In this document: in pieces, positions 9,342 to 16,902 of the stretch
Layout of the letters: each line of letters starts with the position of its first letter
Numbering within the stretch: position 1 is the first letter of the stretch
DNA from: Actinoplanes teichomyceticus ATCC 31121
GTDB lineage: Bacteria; Actinomycetota; Actinomycetes; Mycobacteriales; Micromonosporaceae
Length of the DNA: 64,000 nt
Assembly (NCBI RefSeq): GCF_003711105.1
Contig: NZ_CP023865.1
Location: 7,795,001 to 7,859,000, forward strand
Reading direction: 5' to 3'
Made by a program: the position numbers and the translations under genes
Notes under the pieces: model-generated
What the model saw: the letters and a program-made list of their open reading frames with translations, nothing else
Told to the model about the DNA's origin: nothing
Database searches by the model: none

Positions 9342-10447
9342 CGAAGACTCTGGACGACCTGCGGGACACCCTGGGCCGGTACGCCGCGCAGGCACCGGCC
9401 GACGCCGGCCTGCTGCCGGGCGTACGCACCCGGGCGGTGCGCCTGCGACGGCGCCGCACCCTGATCCGGACGGTGGCGCTCACCGCGGCGATCGCGGTGG
9501 CCGCGGGGGTGGCGCCCCGGCTCGCCCCGGCGGACGGCACCCCCTCGGCGTCCGCGCGGGCGTGGTACCGCACACCCGGGCAGACCAGCATCACCCTGCG
9601 TGACAACTCCCCGTTCATGCTGCTGGAACGGACGAGCACGCCCCGCGCGCAGTGGGCGATGGTGCGCAACATCCTGGACGTGCGCGGGAGCGGTCCCGGG
9701 GCGCCGGGCCGTAACGAGGGCGCCGAGGTACTGGTCTTCGACCCGGGAGCGTTCGACGCGGACGAGCTGACGAAGGGTACGCCGGTCCCGATCGGCGATC
9801 AGCGCGGCTGGTACGTCCCGAGCCTGCACGCCGGGGTGAAGGACTCCGGCTTCGACGGCGCGGCCGTCGGCTGGCACGACCGCAGCGGCGCGTGGGTGCT
9901 GGTCATGGGTCGCAGCCGGGACGATCTGGTGGAGGTGGCCCGCGACGTCCGGATCGTCGACGGCATGGACGCGGTGTCCCCGGTGACGCTCGGCTGGGTG
10001 CCGCCGGGACTGCGGATCTACCGGGCCGGAGTGGACACCTCCCTCCCGGTCCGGCTGAGCGCGTCGTTCGGGCTGGGCTATCCCGGCGACCGGGAACCGG
10101 ATCTGACCATCGACCGCATCACCGGGAATCCGCTGCCGTTGCAGCTGGACGTCACCCGGCTGGACCGCCGGGAATGGTCCAACTACGAACACGAGCTGGC
10201 CGGTCAGGCGCCGAAGCGGATCAACGGGGCGGACACGTGGTACCTCCCCCGGCCCAATCAGGTCTTCACCCGACGAGGGTCGGAGCGCGACGGCGCGGAC
10301 ATGGTGGTGCGGGCCGGAGAGTGCATGGCCCTGCTGCACGTCCGGGACCGCGCCCAGATCACCCGGGCCGACCTGGAGCGGATCCTGGCGAACGCGAGAT
10401 TCGCCAGCTGCACCGACGCCACCGGGTGGCGGCCGCTCCTGGGCTGA
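9338..10447 (+). CDS. Single-pass membrane protein, putative partner of the ECF sigma factor
   Basis: 369 residues, GTG start overlapping the sigma-factor stop. Residues 1-40 are cytoplasmic and basic near the end (RLRRRRTLIR), followed by one membrane segment (about 42-60) and a roughly 300-residue extracytoplasmic domain. A pair of cysteines (GECMAL, FASCTD) near the C terminus may form a disulfide. There is no zinc-finger anti-sigma HxxxCxxC motif. Position and topology suggest it controls or senses for the sigma factor, but this is inference; the outer domain resembles no family I can name. Confidence 0.7.
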   Translation: MTKTLDDLRDTLGRYAAQAPADAGLLPGVRTRAVRLRRRRTLIRTVALTAAIAVAAGVAPRLAPADGTPSASARAWYRTPGQTSITLRDNSPFMLLERTSTPRAQWAMVRNILDVRGSGPGAPGRNEGAEVLVFDPGAFDADELTKGTPVPIGDQRGWYVPSLHAGVKDSGFDGAAVGWHDRSGAWVLVMGRSRDDLVEVARDVRIVDGMDAVSPVTLGWVPPGLRIYRAGVDTSLPVRLSASFGLGYPGDREPDLTIDRITGNPLPLQLDVTRLDRREWSNYEHELAGQAPKRINGADTWYLPRPNQVFTRRGSERDGADMVVRAGECMALLHVRDRAQITRADLERILANARFASCTDATGWRPLLG

Positions 10448-10471
10448 CATGCGGACCGGCGTTCGCCGGGT

Positions 10472-11356
10472 CTAGGCGTTCAGGAAGGTGGAGACGCGGT
10501 CGCGCAGTTCCTGACGGTTGGTCCAGAGAACGGTGGGACGGTCGTAGATCTGCAGGTCCGCGCCCAGGAGCTCGGCGAGTTGCGCGGCCCACGACGACGG
10601 GTGGATCTCGTCGCCCAGGCAGCCGATCACCAGGGCGCGTCCCCGGAACGCCCGGAGCAGCGACACATCCGGGACCGCGGGGGCGGACCACAGCGACTCC
10701 AGTTCGGCGGACAGGCCGTCGCGTTGCAGCTGTTCGACGCGCTGACGCAGGTAGCTCCAGCCGGCCGGGGTGTTGCGGACCGCGGCGGGCAGCTCCGCCT
10801 CCACCGCGTCGGCGATCATCGCGGCCTCGCCGGACTCGACCGAGGCCAGCAGGCGGCGCAGACGCTGGGCGGCGGCCGCGGGGCGGCGGCCGTCCAGCGG
10901 GGCGGGGAGGTAGAGCACCACGCGCTCGAAGCGGTCCGGGGTCTCGGCCAGCAGGCGGCACAGCGCGCCCGCGCCCATGCTCACCCCGAGCGCCCGGCCG
11001 GCCCCGGTCAGGTCGGCGACCCCGCGCAGGTCGGCGGCCAGGTCGCCGAAGCTCCACGGGCCGGGCGGCACGTCCGACCGGCCGTGCCCGCGGAAGTGGA
11101 AGAACGCGCGGCGGCCGGCCACCCCGCTGCCGAGCGGGCGGGTGCCGGCGATGTCCCCGGCCAAGCCGTGGGCGAACACCGTCATCGGATCCCCGGCGCC
11201 GGTGATCAGCTGCTCCACGCGTACGCCGGAGGGCAGAGCGACCAACTCGGTCGCCGGACCCGGCAGCGTCGGCCGGCCGGAACGCGGCCCGGTCCGGTCG
11301 ACGCGCTGCAGGCGCGGCCCGCCGTCGGGCGGCGGCGGGCCGAAGCGTGCCCTCAC
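10472..11356 (-). CDS. Alpha/beta-fold hydrolase
   Basis: 294 residues. The oxyanion block FAHGLAG (about 61-67), the nucleophile elbow GVSMGAG with Ser126, and the acid candidate Asp249 in LGDEIHP are in order for the family. The usual catalytic histidine after the last strand is not visible: the segment reads RPTVLWTNRQEL. His252 next to the acid is the only nearby histidine, so catalysis may be altered. The first about 38 residues are Pro/Arg-rich and may lie outside the real gene; the start is uncertain. It lies downstream of DUF2516 on the same strand, 58 bp away. Confidence 0.78.
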   Translation of the reverse strand: MRARFGPPPPDGGPRLQRVDRTGPRSGRPTLPGPATELVALPSGVRVEQLITGAGDPMTVFAHGLAGDIAGTRPLGSGVAGRRAFFHFRGHGRSDVPPGPWSFGDLAADLRGVADLTGAGRALGVSMGAGALCRLLAETPDRFERVVLYLPAPLDGRRPAAAAQRLRRLLASVESGEAAMIADAVEAELPAAVRNTPAGWSYLRQRVEQLQRDGLSAELESLWSAPAVPDVSLLRAFRGRALVIGCLGDEIHPSSWAAQLAELLGADLQIYDRPTVLWTNRQELRDRVSTFLNA

Positions 11357-11414
11357 CGGCGGCCCCGGGAGGCCGCGGGAGGCACGCCCAACCGCTGCGC
11401 GGACGGGCCGCGGG

Positions 11415-11729
11415 TCACCAGAAGCCCTTGCCGTCCGCGATGTCCCGGAGGCCGGGGCGGACGTCGAGCAGATAGATCAGGGACGCGGCGATGCCGATCA
11501 GCCCGAAGATGCCGAGCGCCGACTGCCCCAGGTAGGTGAGGAAGATGGAGACGCCGATGATCGCCGCCCAGGCGCCCTTCGGCAGGGTGCCGAGGGCTTG
11601 GAAGCCGGCGCCGCGCTGGGTCAGGCAGTGGACGAAGGCCACCGCCTCCAGGATCAGCGCGAAGATCAGGATGATCAGTTCGATCCAGCCCTGAACCTCT
11701 CGGAAGAAAATCGGCGCGGAAGATGCCAT
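11415..11729 (-). CDS. DUF2516 family membrane protein
   Basis: 104 residues with three hydrophobic segments (about 15-36, 52-68 and 70-88) and the conserved beginning EVQGWIELIILIFALILEAVAFVH. The DUF2516 assignment rests on this pattern and on context: XRE regulator, HBHA and this protein are adjacent, matching what I recall of the mycobacterial Rv0474-Rv0475-Rv0476 order. No biochemical function is known. It lies 61 bp after the hbhA stop, separated by a strong hairpin, so it may have reduced read-through or its own promoter. Confidence 0.85.
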   Translation of the reverse strand: MASSAPIFFREVQGWIELIILIFALILEAVAFVHCLTQRGAGFQALGTLPKGAWAAIIGVSIFLTYLGQSALGIFGLIGIAASLIYLLDVRPGLRDIADGKGFW

Positions 11730-11744
11730 GCCGGAGAGTCTATG

Positions 11745-11775
11745 CCGCGGGCCCCGGCAATGCCGGGGCCCGCGG
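11745..11775. terminator. Perfect 15-bp hairpin after hbhA
   Basis: The arms CCGCGGGCCCCGGCA and TGCCGGGGCCCGCGG meet around a single central base, giving a very stable structure between hbhA and the DUF2516 gene. No T-tract follows, as is common for GC-rich actinomycete terminators. It could terminate or attenuate hbhA transcription. Confidence 0.7.
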
Positions 11776-11790
11776 ATCATGTCGCGTCGC

Positions 11791-12261
11791 TTACTCGGCC
11801 GGCTTCACGGTGGCCGGGGTGGCCTTGGCGCGCTTGCGCGGCTTCGGGGCGGCCTCGGCCGCCTTGTCCTCCTCGGTCGCCGCCTCGACGGCCTTCGGCT
11901 GCTCGGTGGTCTCGATGTCGGAGTTCACCACGTCGGCGGTCTCGACGATGCCGGTGCCGACCACCCTCTCGCCGCGGGCCACCAGAGCGGTGTACGCCGC
12001 GACGGCGCGCTCCTGGGCGATCTGGGCGAAGGCGCTGGCCGCGGTGGTGGCGTTGGTGCGCAGCGCGGCGAAGTCCGCGGTGGCGGCCTTCTTCTGCAGC
12101 TCGGTGGCCTGCTCGTTGGCGGTGCGCAGCGAGGCGACCGCGCGGTCGCTGAGCTCGGTGAGCACGGCCGGCAGCTTGCGCAGCTGCTGGTAGGCGAGGT
12201 CACCGGCGCCGGCGGCGGCGTAGAGCGGGGCCGGAATGCGGGTCTTGGTCTGCTCGGTCAT
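11791..12261 (-). CDS. hbhA: Heparin-binding hemagglutinin-like protein HbhA
   Basis: 156 residues with the HBHA layout. The N-terminal block has PAPLYAAAGAGDLAYQQL, then a long Ala/Glu/Gln-rich coiled coil (about 25-110), an acidic linker and a C-terminal Lys/Ala/Pro tail (APKPRKRAKATPATVKP). In mycobacteria HBHA binds glycosaminoglycans through the methylated Lys-rich tail and also associates with lipid inclusions; in soil actinomycetes a role in aggregation, polarity or lipid handling is more likely (inference). The start overlaps the XRE gene stop (ATGA) with GAGGAGA upstream, indicating translational coupling. No signal peptide is seen. Confidence 0.88.
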   Translation of the reverse strand: MTEQTKTRIPAPLYAAAGAGDLAYQQLRKLPAVLTELSDRAVASLRTANEQATELQKKAATADFAALRTNATTAASAFAQIAQERAVAAYTALVARGERVVGTGIVETADVVNSDIETTEQPKAVEAATEEDKAAEAAPKPRKRAKATPATVKPAE

Positions 12262-12761
12262 TTCGTCTCCTCGGCGATCGGGGTGGTCCGGGGCGCGCCG
12301 CTGCGCGGCCCGAGCCCGGCTTGTCCGCGCAGCTCGGCCTCCAGCAGCTCGGCCTCGTCCGGCTCGGCCGCCGGAGGATCCGGGAACGACTCGGGAGCCG
12401 GAGCGGGCGGCGCGTTGCGAGCGTTCTCGTTGCGGAACGTCTCGTAGATCTGCGACAGGGACTGCTTCTGTGCGATCGTGAGCTCCGGGTCGACCGCGAT
12501 GGCCGCCAGCACACCCTGCTGGCCCTCACCATCGAGCAGTCCGGCCCGCAGATACATCGCGGGCGTCGACACACGCAAGGCGCTGGCGATCTGCTGCAGC
12601 ACCTCGGCGCTCGGCTTGCGCAGGCCACGCTCGATCTGGCTGAGGTAGGGGTTGCTGACCCCGGCCTTGTCGGCGAGCTGCCGCAGCGAGATCTTCGCGG
12701 TCTGCCTCAGGTCCCGGATGAAGGTTCCGATGTCCTGCGGCAGGTCCTTGGGTGTGGCCAT
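12258..12761 (-). CDS. XRE-family transcriptional regulator of the hbhA operon
   Basis: 167 residues. The N-terminal HTH (about 9-65) contains ISLRQLADKAGVSNPYLSQI and ERGLRKPSAEVLQQIASAL, a Cro/C1 type domain. The middle AVDPELTIAQKQSLSQIYETF is conserved in the Rv0474-like family, and a Pro/Glu-rich C terminus follows. It is the first gene of the operon with hbhA. A near-consensus promoter and a large palindrome sit directly upstream, so autoregulation is likely. In the mycobacterial relative metal-responsive binding has been proposed; no metal site is evident here. Confidence 0.9.
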   Translation of the reverse strand: MATPKDLPQDIGTFIRDLRQTAKISLRQLADKAGVSNPYLSQIERGLRKPSAEVLQQIASALRVSTPAMYLRAGLLDGEGQQGVLAAIAVDPELTIAQKQSLSQIYETFRNENARNAPPAPAPESFPDPPAAEPDEAELLEAELRGQAGLGPRSGAPRTTPIAEETK

Positions 12762-12767
12762 ACCTCG

Positions 12768-12796
12768 AAGCTAGCCCGGAGTGCTAACTCTTGCAA
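12768..12796 (-). promoter_or_regulatory. Promoter of the XRE-hbhA operon
   Basis: On the minus strand TTGCAA (12796-12791) and TAGCTT (12773-12768) are separated by exactly 17 bp, and the ATG follows 6 bp later, implying a leaderless transcript. The -35 element lies inside the palindromic operator at 12783-12819. Confidence 0.6.
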
Positions 12797-12819
12797 GCAG
12801 AACGCTTGCAAGAGTTAGC
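12783..12819. promoter_or_regulatory. 16-bp perfect inverted repeat, probable XRE operator
   Basis: The arms GCTAACTCTTGCAAGC and GCTTGCAAGAGTTAGC are separated by AGAAC. Each arm contains the self-palindromic octamer CTTGCAAG, giving two such sites with centres 15 bp apart. The left half overlaps the -35 element of the XRE gene. It also lies after the asparaginase stop codon, so it may double as a terminator. Confidence 0.65.
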
Positions 12820-12829
12820 GTGAGCCCGG

Positions 12830-13741
12830 TCACCAGACCGCGCGCACCACACCCACCGGGCGTCCGCCGCCCAGCACCGGCTCGGCCAGGTCCGGCGCCA
12901 CGACACCGAACCGGCGCAGCGCCTCGGCCAGCACCGGCATCCGGGCCCGCGCCGAGCCGTCGGCGATCTTCACGGCGATCCCGCCGGCGCCCGGCATCGC
13001 GGCCGCCACCACGCCGTCCGCGCCGCTCTTCACCAGCAGCCCGGGAACCTCGCGCATCAGCCGGGTGTCCTCCGCCCCGGTGCCGGCCACCAGCTCCGGG
13101 TACGCCCGCATGGCATCGGCCACCCGGCGCTCCGGTGTGCCCGGCTCCGCCTCCACCAGGCGCAGGAACGCCCGGGCCAGCGCGTCCGGGGAGACCGCCA
13201 GCACCGGTGCGCCGCAGCCGTCCACCCCGGTCGCGGCGATCGGCTCGCCGGCCAGCTCGCTGACCGCGTCGGCGAGGGCGACCTGCAGCGGGTGCCCTGG
13301 ATCGAGGTACGACTCCAGCGGCCACCCGTTGGCGACACAGGTGGCCAGCATCCCGGCGTGCTTGCCGGAGCAGTTCATCAGGACCGGCTCGGGCCCGCCG
13401 CCGGCCCGCAGCCAGGCCTGCCGGCTCGCCTCCCCCATCGGCAGCTGCGCCGGGCAGCCCAGCGCCCCGACCCCCAGCCCGGCGGCGGCCAGCATGGCCC
13501 GCACCCGGTCGGCGTGCAGCGGCTCGCCGTCATGGCTGCCGCTGATCAGGGCGAGGTCGGCCGCCTCGCGCGGGACCAGCCCGGCGCGCAGCATCCCGAC
13601 CGTCTGCAACGGCTTGTTCGAGGACCGGGGAAAGAACGGGCGCCCGGTCTCGCCCACGCCGGGACGGCCGGTCAGCGCCACCACACCGTGGTGCACGCTC
13701 TCCACGAACCCGGAACGCACCACCTCCGCGACGACGCTCAC
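12830..13741 (-). CDS. L-asparaginase II family protein
   Basis: 303 residues; the GTG start overlaps the BKACE stop by 4 bp. Family blocks are RSSNKPLQ, SGSHDGEP, NCSGKHAGML, GVDGCGAPV and MREVPGLLVKSGADG, as in PF06089 (asparaginase II, serine-hydrolase type related to the beta-lactamase/glutaminase-like fold). It is expected to hydrolyse L-asparagine to aspartate and ammonia in the cytosol. No signal peptide. Coupling to BKACE suggests a joint amino-acid or amino-keto-acid catabolic role, which is inference. The hbhA-operon palindrome follows its stop. Confidence 0.88.
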   Translation of the reverse strand: MSVVAEVVRSGFVESVHHGVVALTGRPGVGETGRPFFPRSSNKPLQTVGMLRAGLVPREAADLALISGSHDGEPLHADRVRAMLAAAGLGVGALGCPAQLPMGEASRQAWLRAGGGPEPVLMNCSGKHAGMLATCVANGWPLESYLDPGHPLQVALADAVSELAGEPIAATGVDGCGAPVLAVSPDALARAFLRLVEAEPGTPERRVADAMRAYPELVAGTGAEDTRLMREVPGLLVKSGADGVVAAAMPGAGGIAVKIADGSARARMPVLAEALRRFGVVAPDLAEPVLGGGRPVGVVRAVW

Positions 13742-14571
13742 CGCGCCGGAACCCCCAGCAGCTCGCGGGCCTGCGCCGGGGTCAGCGGCGGGCGCTGGGC
13801 CAGCTGGGCGAACCCGACCGCCCGGGCGACCAGCTGCATGTTCGACTCGACCGGGCGGCCCTTGGCGTACGTGATCGTGTCCTCCATGCCGACCCGCAGG
13901 TGCCCGCCGGCCGACAGCGAGGCCAGCATGACCGGGATGGTGCTGCGCCCGATCCCGGTCGCGGAGAACGTGGTGCCCGCCGGCAGGTCCCGCATCGCCT
14001 GCTCGCACGCGACCAGCGCGGCCGCGGTCCCGGGCATCCCGCCCGGGACGCCCATCACCAGGTCGACGTGCACGTGGCCGCCGAACGGCAGCCCGTGCCG
14101 GCTCAACAGCCGCTGCAGGGTGCTGAGCTGGCCCAGGTCGAAGATCTCGTACTCCGGCACGATGCCGCGCTCCTGCATCCGGGTGTGCAGGTCGACGATG
14201 AAGTCCCAGCGGTTGAGGAACACGTCGTCACCGAAGTTGACGGTGCCCATCGTGCACGAGGCCATCTCCGGGCGGGCGTCGAGCACGGCCAGCCGGTCGG
14301 CCTCCGGGTCGGTCACCGCGCCGCCCGACGAGAGCTGCACGATCAGCCCGGTCGACTCGCGCAGCGCCGCCACGGTGGCCCGCAGCCGGCCCTGGTCCAG
14401 GGTCGGGCGGGCATCCGCGTCACGGATGTGCACGTGGATGATCGAGGCGCCCAGCGCCTCGCACTCTTTCGCGGTCGCGACCAGCTCGTCCAGGGTCACT
14501 GGCAGAGCCGGCACGTCCGCCTTGCTGCTCTCCGCGCCGGTCGGGGCGACGGTGATCAAGGTGCCGGTCAT
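13738..14571 (-). CDS. Beta-keto acid cleavage enzyme (BKACE, DUF849 family)
   Basis: 277 residues from the ATG with CAGGA upstream; an ATG three codons earlier is possible. The TIM barrel has the zinc-binding IIHVHIRD near residue 48, the EYEIFDLG strand, and HVDLVMGVPGGMPG. The family condenses a beta-keto acid with acetyl-CoA and cleaves it, as in 3-keto-5-aminohexanoate cleavage of lysine fermentation, but substrates vary widely among paralogues, so the substrate here is unknown. It sits 22 bp after ygfZ and overlaps asparaginase, which suggests membership in the fur-ygfZ operon. Confidence 0.87.
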   Translation of the reverse strand: MTGTLITVAPTGAESSKADVPALPVTLDELVATAKECEALGASIIHVHIRDADARPTLDQGRLRATVAALRESTGLIVQLSSGGAVTDPEADRLAVLDARPEMASCTMGTVNFGDDVFLNRWDFIVDLHTRMQERGIVPEYEIFDLGQLSTLQRLLSRHGLPFGGHVHVDLVMGVPGGMPGTAAALVACEQAMRDLPAGTTFSATGIGRSTIPVMLASLSAGGHLRVGMEDTITYAKGRPVESNMQLVARAVGFAQLAQRPPLTPAQARELLGVPAR

Positions 14572-14593
14572 GCCGGTCATCCTGCCACGTGAT

Positions 14594-15631
14594 TTACGCC
14601 TCGATGGCCGCCGCGGAATCGCCGACGGTGAGGCGGGCGTCGTCCGGGACGTTGCGCTTGACCACGGCCAGCGCGATCATCCCCAGCTCGTGGTGCCGGG
14701 TCCCGGTGCCGACGAACCCGACCGCCCGCCCGTCCAGCTCGACCGGGGTGCCCGGGGCCGGCGGGTGATCGGTGGCGATCCCGTCCAGGTGCAGCAGCAC
14801 CAGCCGGCGCGGCGGCCGCCCCAGGTGGTGCACCCGGGCGACGGTCTCCTGCCCGCGGTAGCACCCCTTGTCCAGGTGCACCGCGGCGGCCATGAACCCG
14901 GCCTCGGCGGGGATGGTCCGGTGGTCGGTCTCGCGTCCGAGCCGGGGCGCCCGGGCGGCCACCCGGATCGCCTCGTACGCCCACAGACCGGCCGGCGGCA
15001 CCCCGAGCTTCGCGATCACCGCGTCCTTGGCCGGACGGGGCACCAGCAGGTCCACCCCGAGCGGGACGCGCCGGGCCAGGCCACCCTCGAACGGGCGTAC
15101 CGCGTAGTGCGAGGTGGCCTCGGGCGGCACGGACCCGGCGGCGAACTTCGGACCCGGCACCGCGCCCACCCGGGGCGCCGCGAGATCGGGGAACAGCTCG
15201 GCAGCGCCCGGCCCGACCAGCGACAGCACCGCGATCTCGGCGGTCGCGTCACGCGGCTCCACCTTGGTGAAGAACCGCATCATCTCCAGGTACCGCAGCA
15301 GACCGGCGCCGGCGCCCGGCTCGGTGTCCAGCCACGCCGTCGTCCCGTCCTCGGTGACGAACGCGTGGTGCTCGACATGCCCGTGCGGGGACAGCACGAG
15401 CAGCTCGCTGCCCTGCATCGCGGACAGGCCGGCCAGGTGCTGCGTGGTCAGCGTGTGCAGCCAGCCCGCCCGCTCGGCGCCCGGCACCGCCAGCACGTCC
15501 CGGTGCGAGCGGTCGACCAGGCCGACCGCGGTGTCCAGCAGGCGCTGCTCCCGCATCGGGTCGCCGTAGTGGGCCGGCACCCCGGCGTCGGGCGAAGTCG
15601 GGTCGAGATCCTCGACCATCACGACGGTCAC
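14594..15631 (-). CDS. ygfZ: YgfZ/GcvT-like folate-binding Fe-S cluster assembly protein
   Basis: 345 residues; GTG start overlaps the Fur-family stop (GTGA) with AAGGAG 6 bp upstream. The C-terminal half carries the YgfZ signature KGCYRGQE, and the whole has the three-domain aminomethyltransferase-like fold. YgfZ proteins bind tetrahydrofolate and help repair or assemble Fe-S clusters in enzymes such as MiaB. The motif cysteine is intact. The neighbouring Fur/Nur-type gene couples metal sensing with this function, an arrangement I recall from Streptomyces around nur (not checked). Confidence 0.9.
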   Translation of the reverse strand: MTVVMVEDLDPTSPDAGVPAHYGDPMREQRLLDTAVGLVDRSHRDVLAVPGAERAGWLHTLTTQHLAGLSAMQGSELLVLSPHGHVEHHAFVTEDGTTAWLDTEPGAGAGLLRYLEMMRFFTKVEPRDATAEIAVLSLVGPGAAELFPDLAAPRVGAVPGPKFAAGSVPPEATSHYAVRPFEGGLARRVPLGVDLLVPRPAKDAVIAKLGVPPAGLWAYEAIRVAARAPRLGRETDHRTIPAEAGFMAAAVHLDKGCYRGQETVARVHHLGRPPRRLVLLHLDGIATDHPPAPGTPVELDGRAVGFVGTGTRHHELGMIALAVVKRNVPDDARLTVGDSAAAIEA

Positions 15632-16050
15632 TCGGACTCCTTGCACTTGCCGCAGACCCCGAACAGGGAGACGTGTCCGACATCCACCCGGAAGTCCCGC
15701 TCGGCACGCAACCGGTCGCAGACCGGCAGCAGCACCGCCGGATCCATCTCCTCGATCGAGCCGCAGGACCGGCAGACCAGGTGCACGTGCTGGTCCGCAC
15801 CGGCCGGGTGGTAGGTCGGCGAACCGTGCGAGAGATGGGTGTGATTGACCAGACCGAGCTCCTCCAGAAGCTCCAGCGTCCGGTACACGGTGGTGATGTT
15901 GACGCCGGCGACCCGCTCGCGGACCGCGTTGTGCACCGACTCGGGGGTCGCATGGCCGAGCTCGTGCACCGCGTCCAGGATCAGCTGGCGCTGCGGGGTG
16001 AGCCGCAGGCCACGCTCACGGAGCATGGCGGCAAGCGCAGTGGCGGACAC
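15628..16050 (-). CDS. Fur-family metalloregulator, Nur-like
   Basis: 140 residues from the GTG at 16050; a GTG nine codons earlier would leave no leader, and both are possible. The winged helix has RLTPQRQLILDAVHELGHATPE and NITTVYRTLELLEELGLV; the dimer domain has QHVHLVCRSCG and VCGKCKE, two CxxC pairs for structural zinc, and HVSLFG. Residue patterns resemble the nickel-responsive Nur of Streptomyces more than Zur or Fur, from memory only. It heads a four-gene operon (ygfZ, BKACE, asparaginase) and is divergent from the PabC-like gene about 30 bp away, so it may control both directions. Confidence 0.88.
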   Translation of the reverse strand: MSATALAAMLRERGLRLTPQRQLILDAVHELGHATPESVHNAVRERVAGVNITTVYRTLELLEELGLVNHTHLSHGSPTYHPAGADQHVHLVCRSCGSIEEMDPAVLLPVCDRLRAERDFRVDVGHVSLFGVCGKCKESE

Positions 16051-16081
16051 CCCACGAGCATAGTTCGCTACTTTCACGGTG

Positions 16082-16816
16082 ATGAACGAGCGGATCCTGG
16101 TGTCGGCGAGCGATCTGCTCGGCGACGGCGTGTTCGAGACCCTGCACCTGCGCCCGGCGGGCCCGTGGCTGCTGGCCGAGCACCTCGACCGGCTGGCCCG
16201 GTCGGCGGCCCTGCTGGATCTGCCGCCGCCGCCCGCCGTCGACGTGCCGCCCGCCGAGGGGCGGACCGCGGCGATGCGGATCATCTACACCCGGAACCTG
16301 CTGCACGTCGGCGTCTCGGACATCCCGGCCGCCGTCCTGCGGGAGCGCCGCGAGGGGATCCGGGTGCTCAGCGCCGATCTCGGCGTGGCCGCCGGGCGGC
16401 GCCCGCCGTGGTCGCTCTCGGCAGCCAAGTCGCTGTCCTACGCGAACAATTTCGCGGCGCGGCGCTGGGCGGCGCGGCACCAGGCCGACGATGTGATCTG
16501 GCTCTCGATCGAGGGGTACGTCCTGGAAGCCCCGACCGCCTCGGTCGTCTGGCTCGCCGGCGACACGCTGTGCACGGTCCCGCCCGCGCAGGCCGGCATC
16601 CTGGACGGCATCACCGCCGCGCACCTGCTGTCCCTGGCACCGTCCGCCGGGCTGCGCGCCGCCCATCGGATGATCACACTGCCCGAGCTGGCCCGGGCCG
16701 ACGCCGTCTGGCTCGCGTCCTCGGTGCGCGGGCTGGCCGAGGTGGTCGCGCTCGACGGCGCCGAGCGGGCGCGCTCGCCGTGGACGCCGCGCCTGCTCAC
16801 CCTGCTGGGCTTCTGA
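16082..16816 (+). CDS. Class IV aminotransferase, 4-amino-4-deoxychorismate lyase (PabC)-like
   Basis: 244 residues. The fold-type IV PLP site has the lysine in SLSAAKSLSYANNFAARRWA, followed by the cofactor-phosphate loop GYVLEAPTASVVWL. The small size and single domain match aminodeoxychorismate lyase, which makes p-aminobenzoate for folate, rather than branched-chain aminotransferases (usually over 300 residues). D-amino-acid transaminase is an alternative. ATG at 16082 or the GTG just before can start translation. It is divergent from the Fur-like gene and convergent with nitrobindin. Confidence 0.82.
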   Translation: MNERILVSASDLLGDGVFETLHLRPAGPWLLAEHLDRLARSAALLDLPPPPAVDVPPAEGRTAAMRIIYTRNLLHVGVSDIPAAVLRERREGIRVLSADLGVAAGRRPPWSLSAAKSLSYANNFAARRWAARHQADDVIWLSIEGYVLEAPTASVVWLAGDTLCTVPPAQAGILDGITAAHLLSLAPSAGLRAAHRMITLPELARADAVWLASSVRGLAEVVALDGAERARSPWTPRLLTLLGF

Positions 16817-16847
16817 GCGCTGACCCTGCCGGGCCTGCCGTGCACGA

Positions 16848-16896
16848 GCCGCCGCGCGGCGGCAGGGGTGAGGTCGCGGCGCGCCGCGACCTCACC
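16848..16896. terminator. Paired perfect palindromes between convergent genes
   Basis: Two perfect inverted repeats stand in tandem: a 16-bp palindrome GCCGCCGCGCGGCGGC (16848-16863) and a 30-bp palindrome centred on GCGC (16867-16896) whose arms are GGTGAGGTCGCGGC and its complement. They fill the gap between the PabC-like gene and nitrobindin and probably act as a bidirectional terminator. No T-tracts. Confidence 0.7.
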
Positions 16897-16902
16897 GGGA
16901 CG

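Noticed and set aside
12779..12788. GAGTGCTAA half-site of CIRCE before the XRE-hbhA operon
   Set aside because: Only one half matches, in the wrong orientation and without the N9-spaced partner; the sequence is part of the larger CTTGCAAG palindrome.
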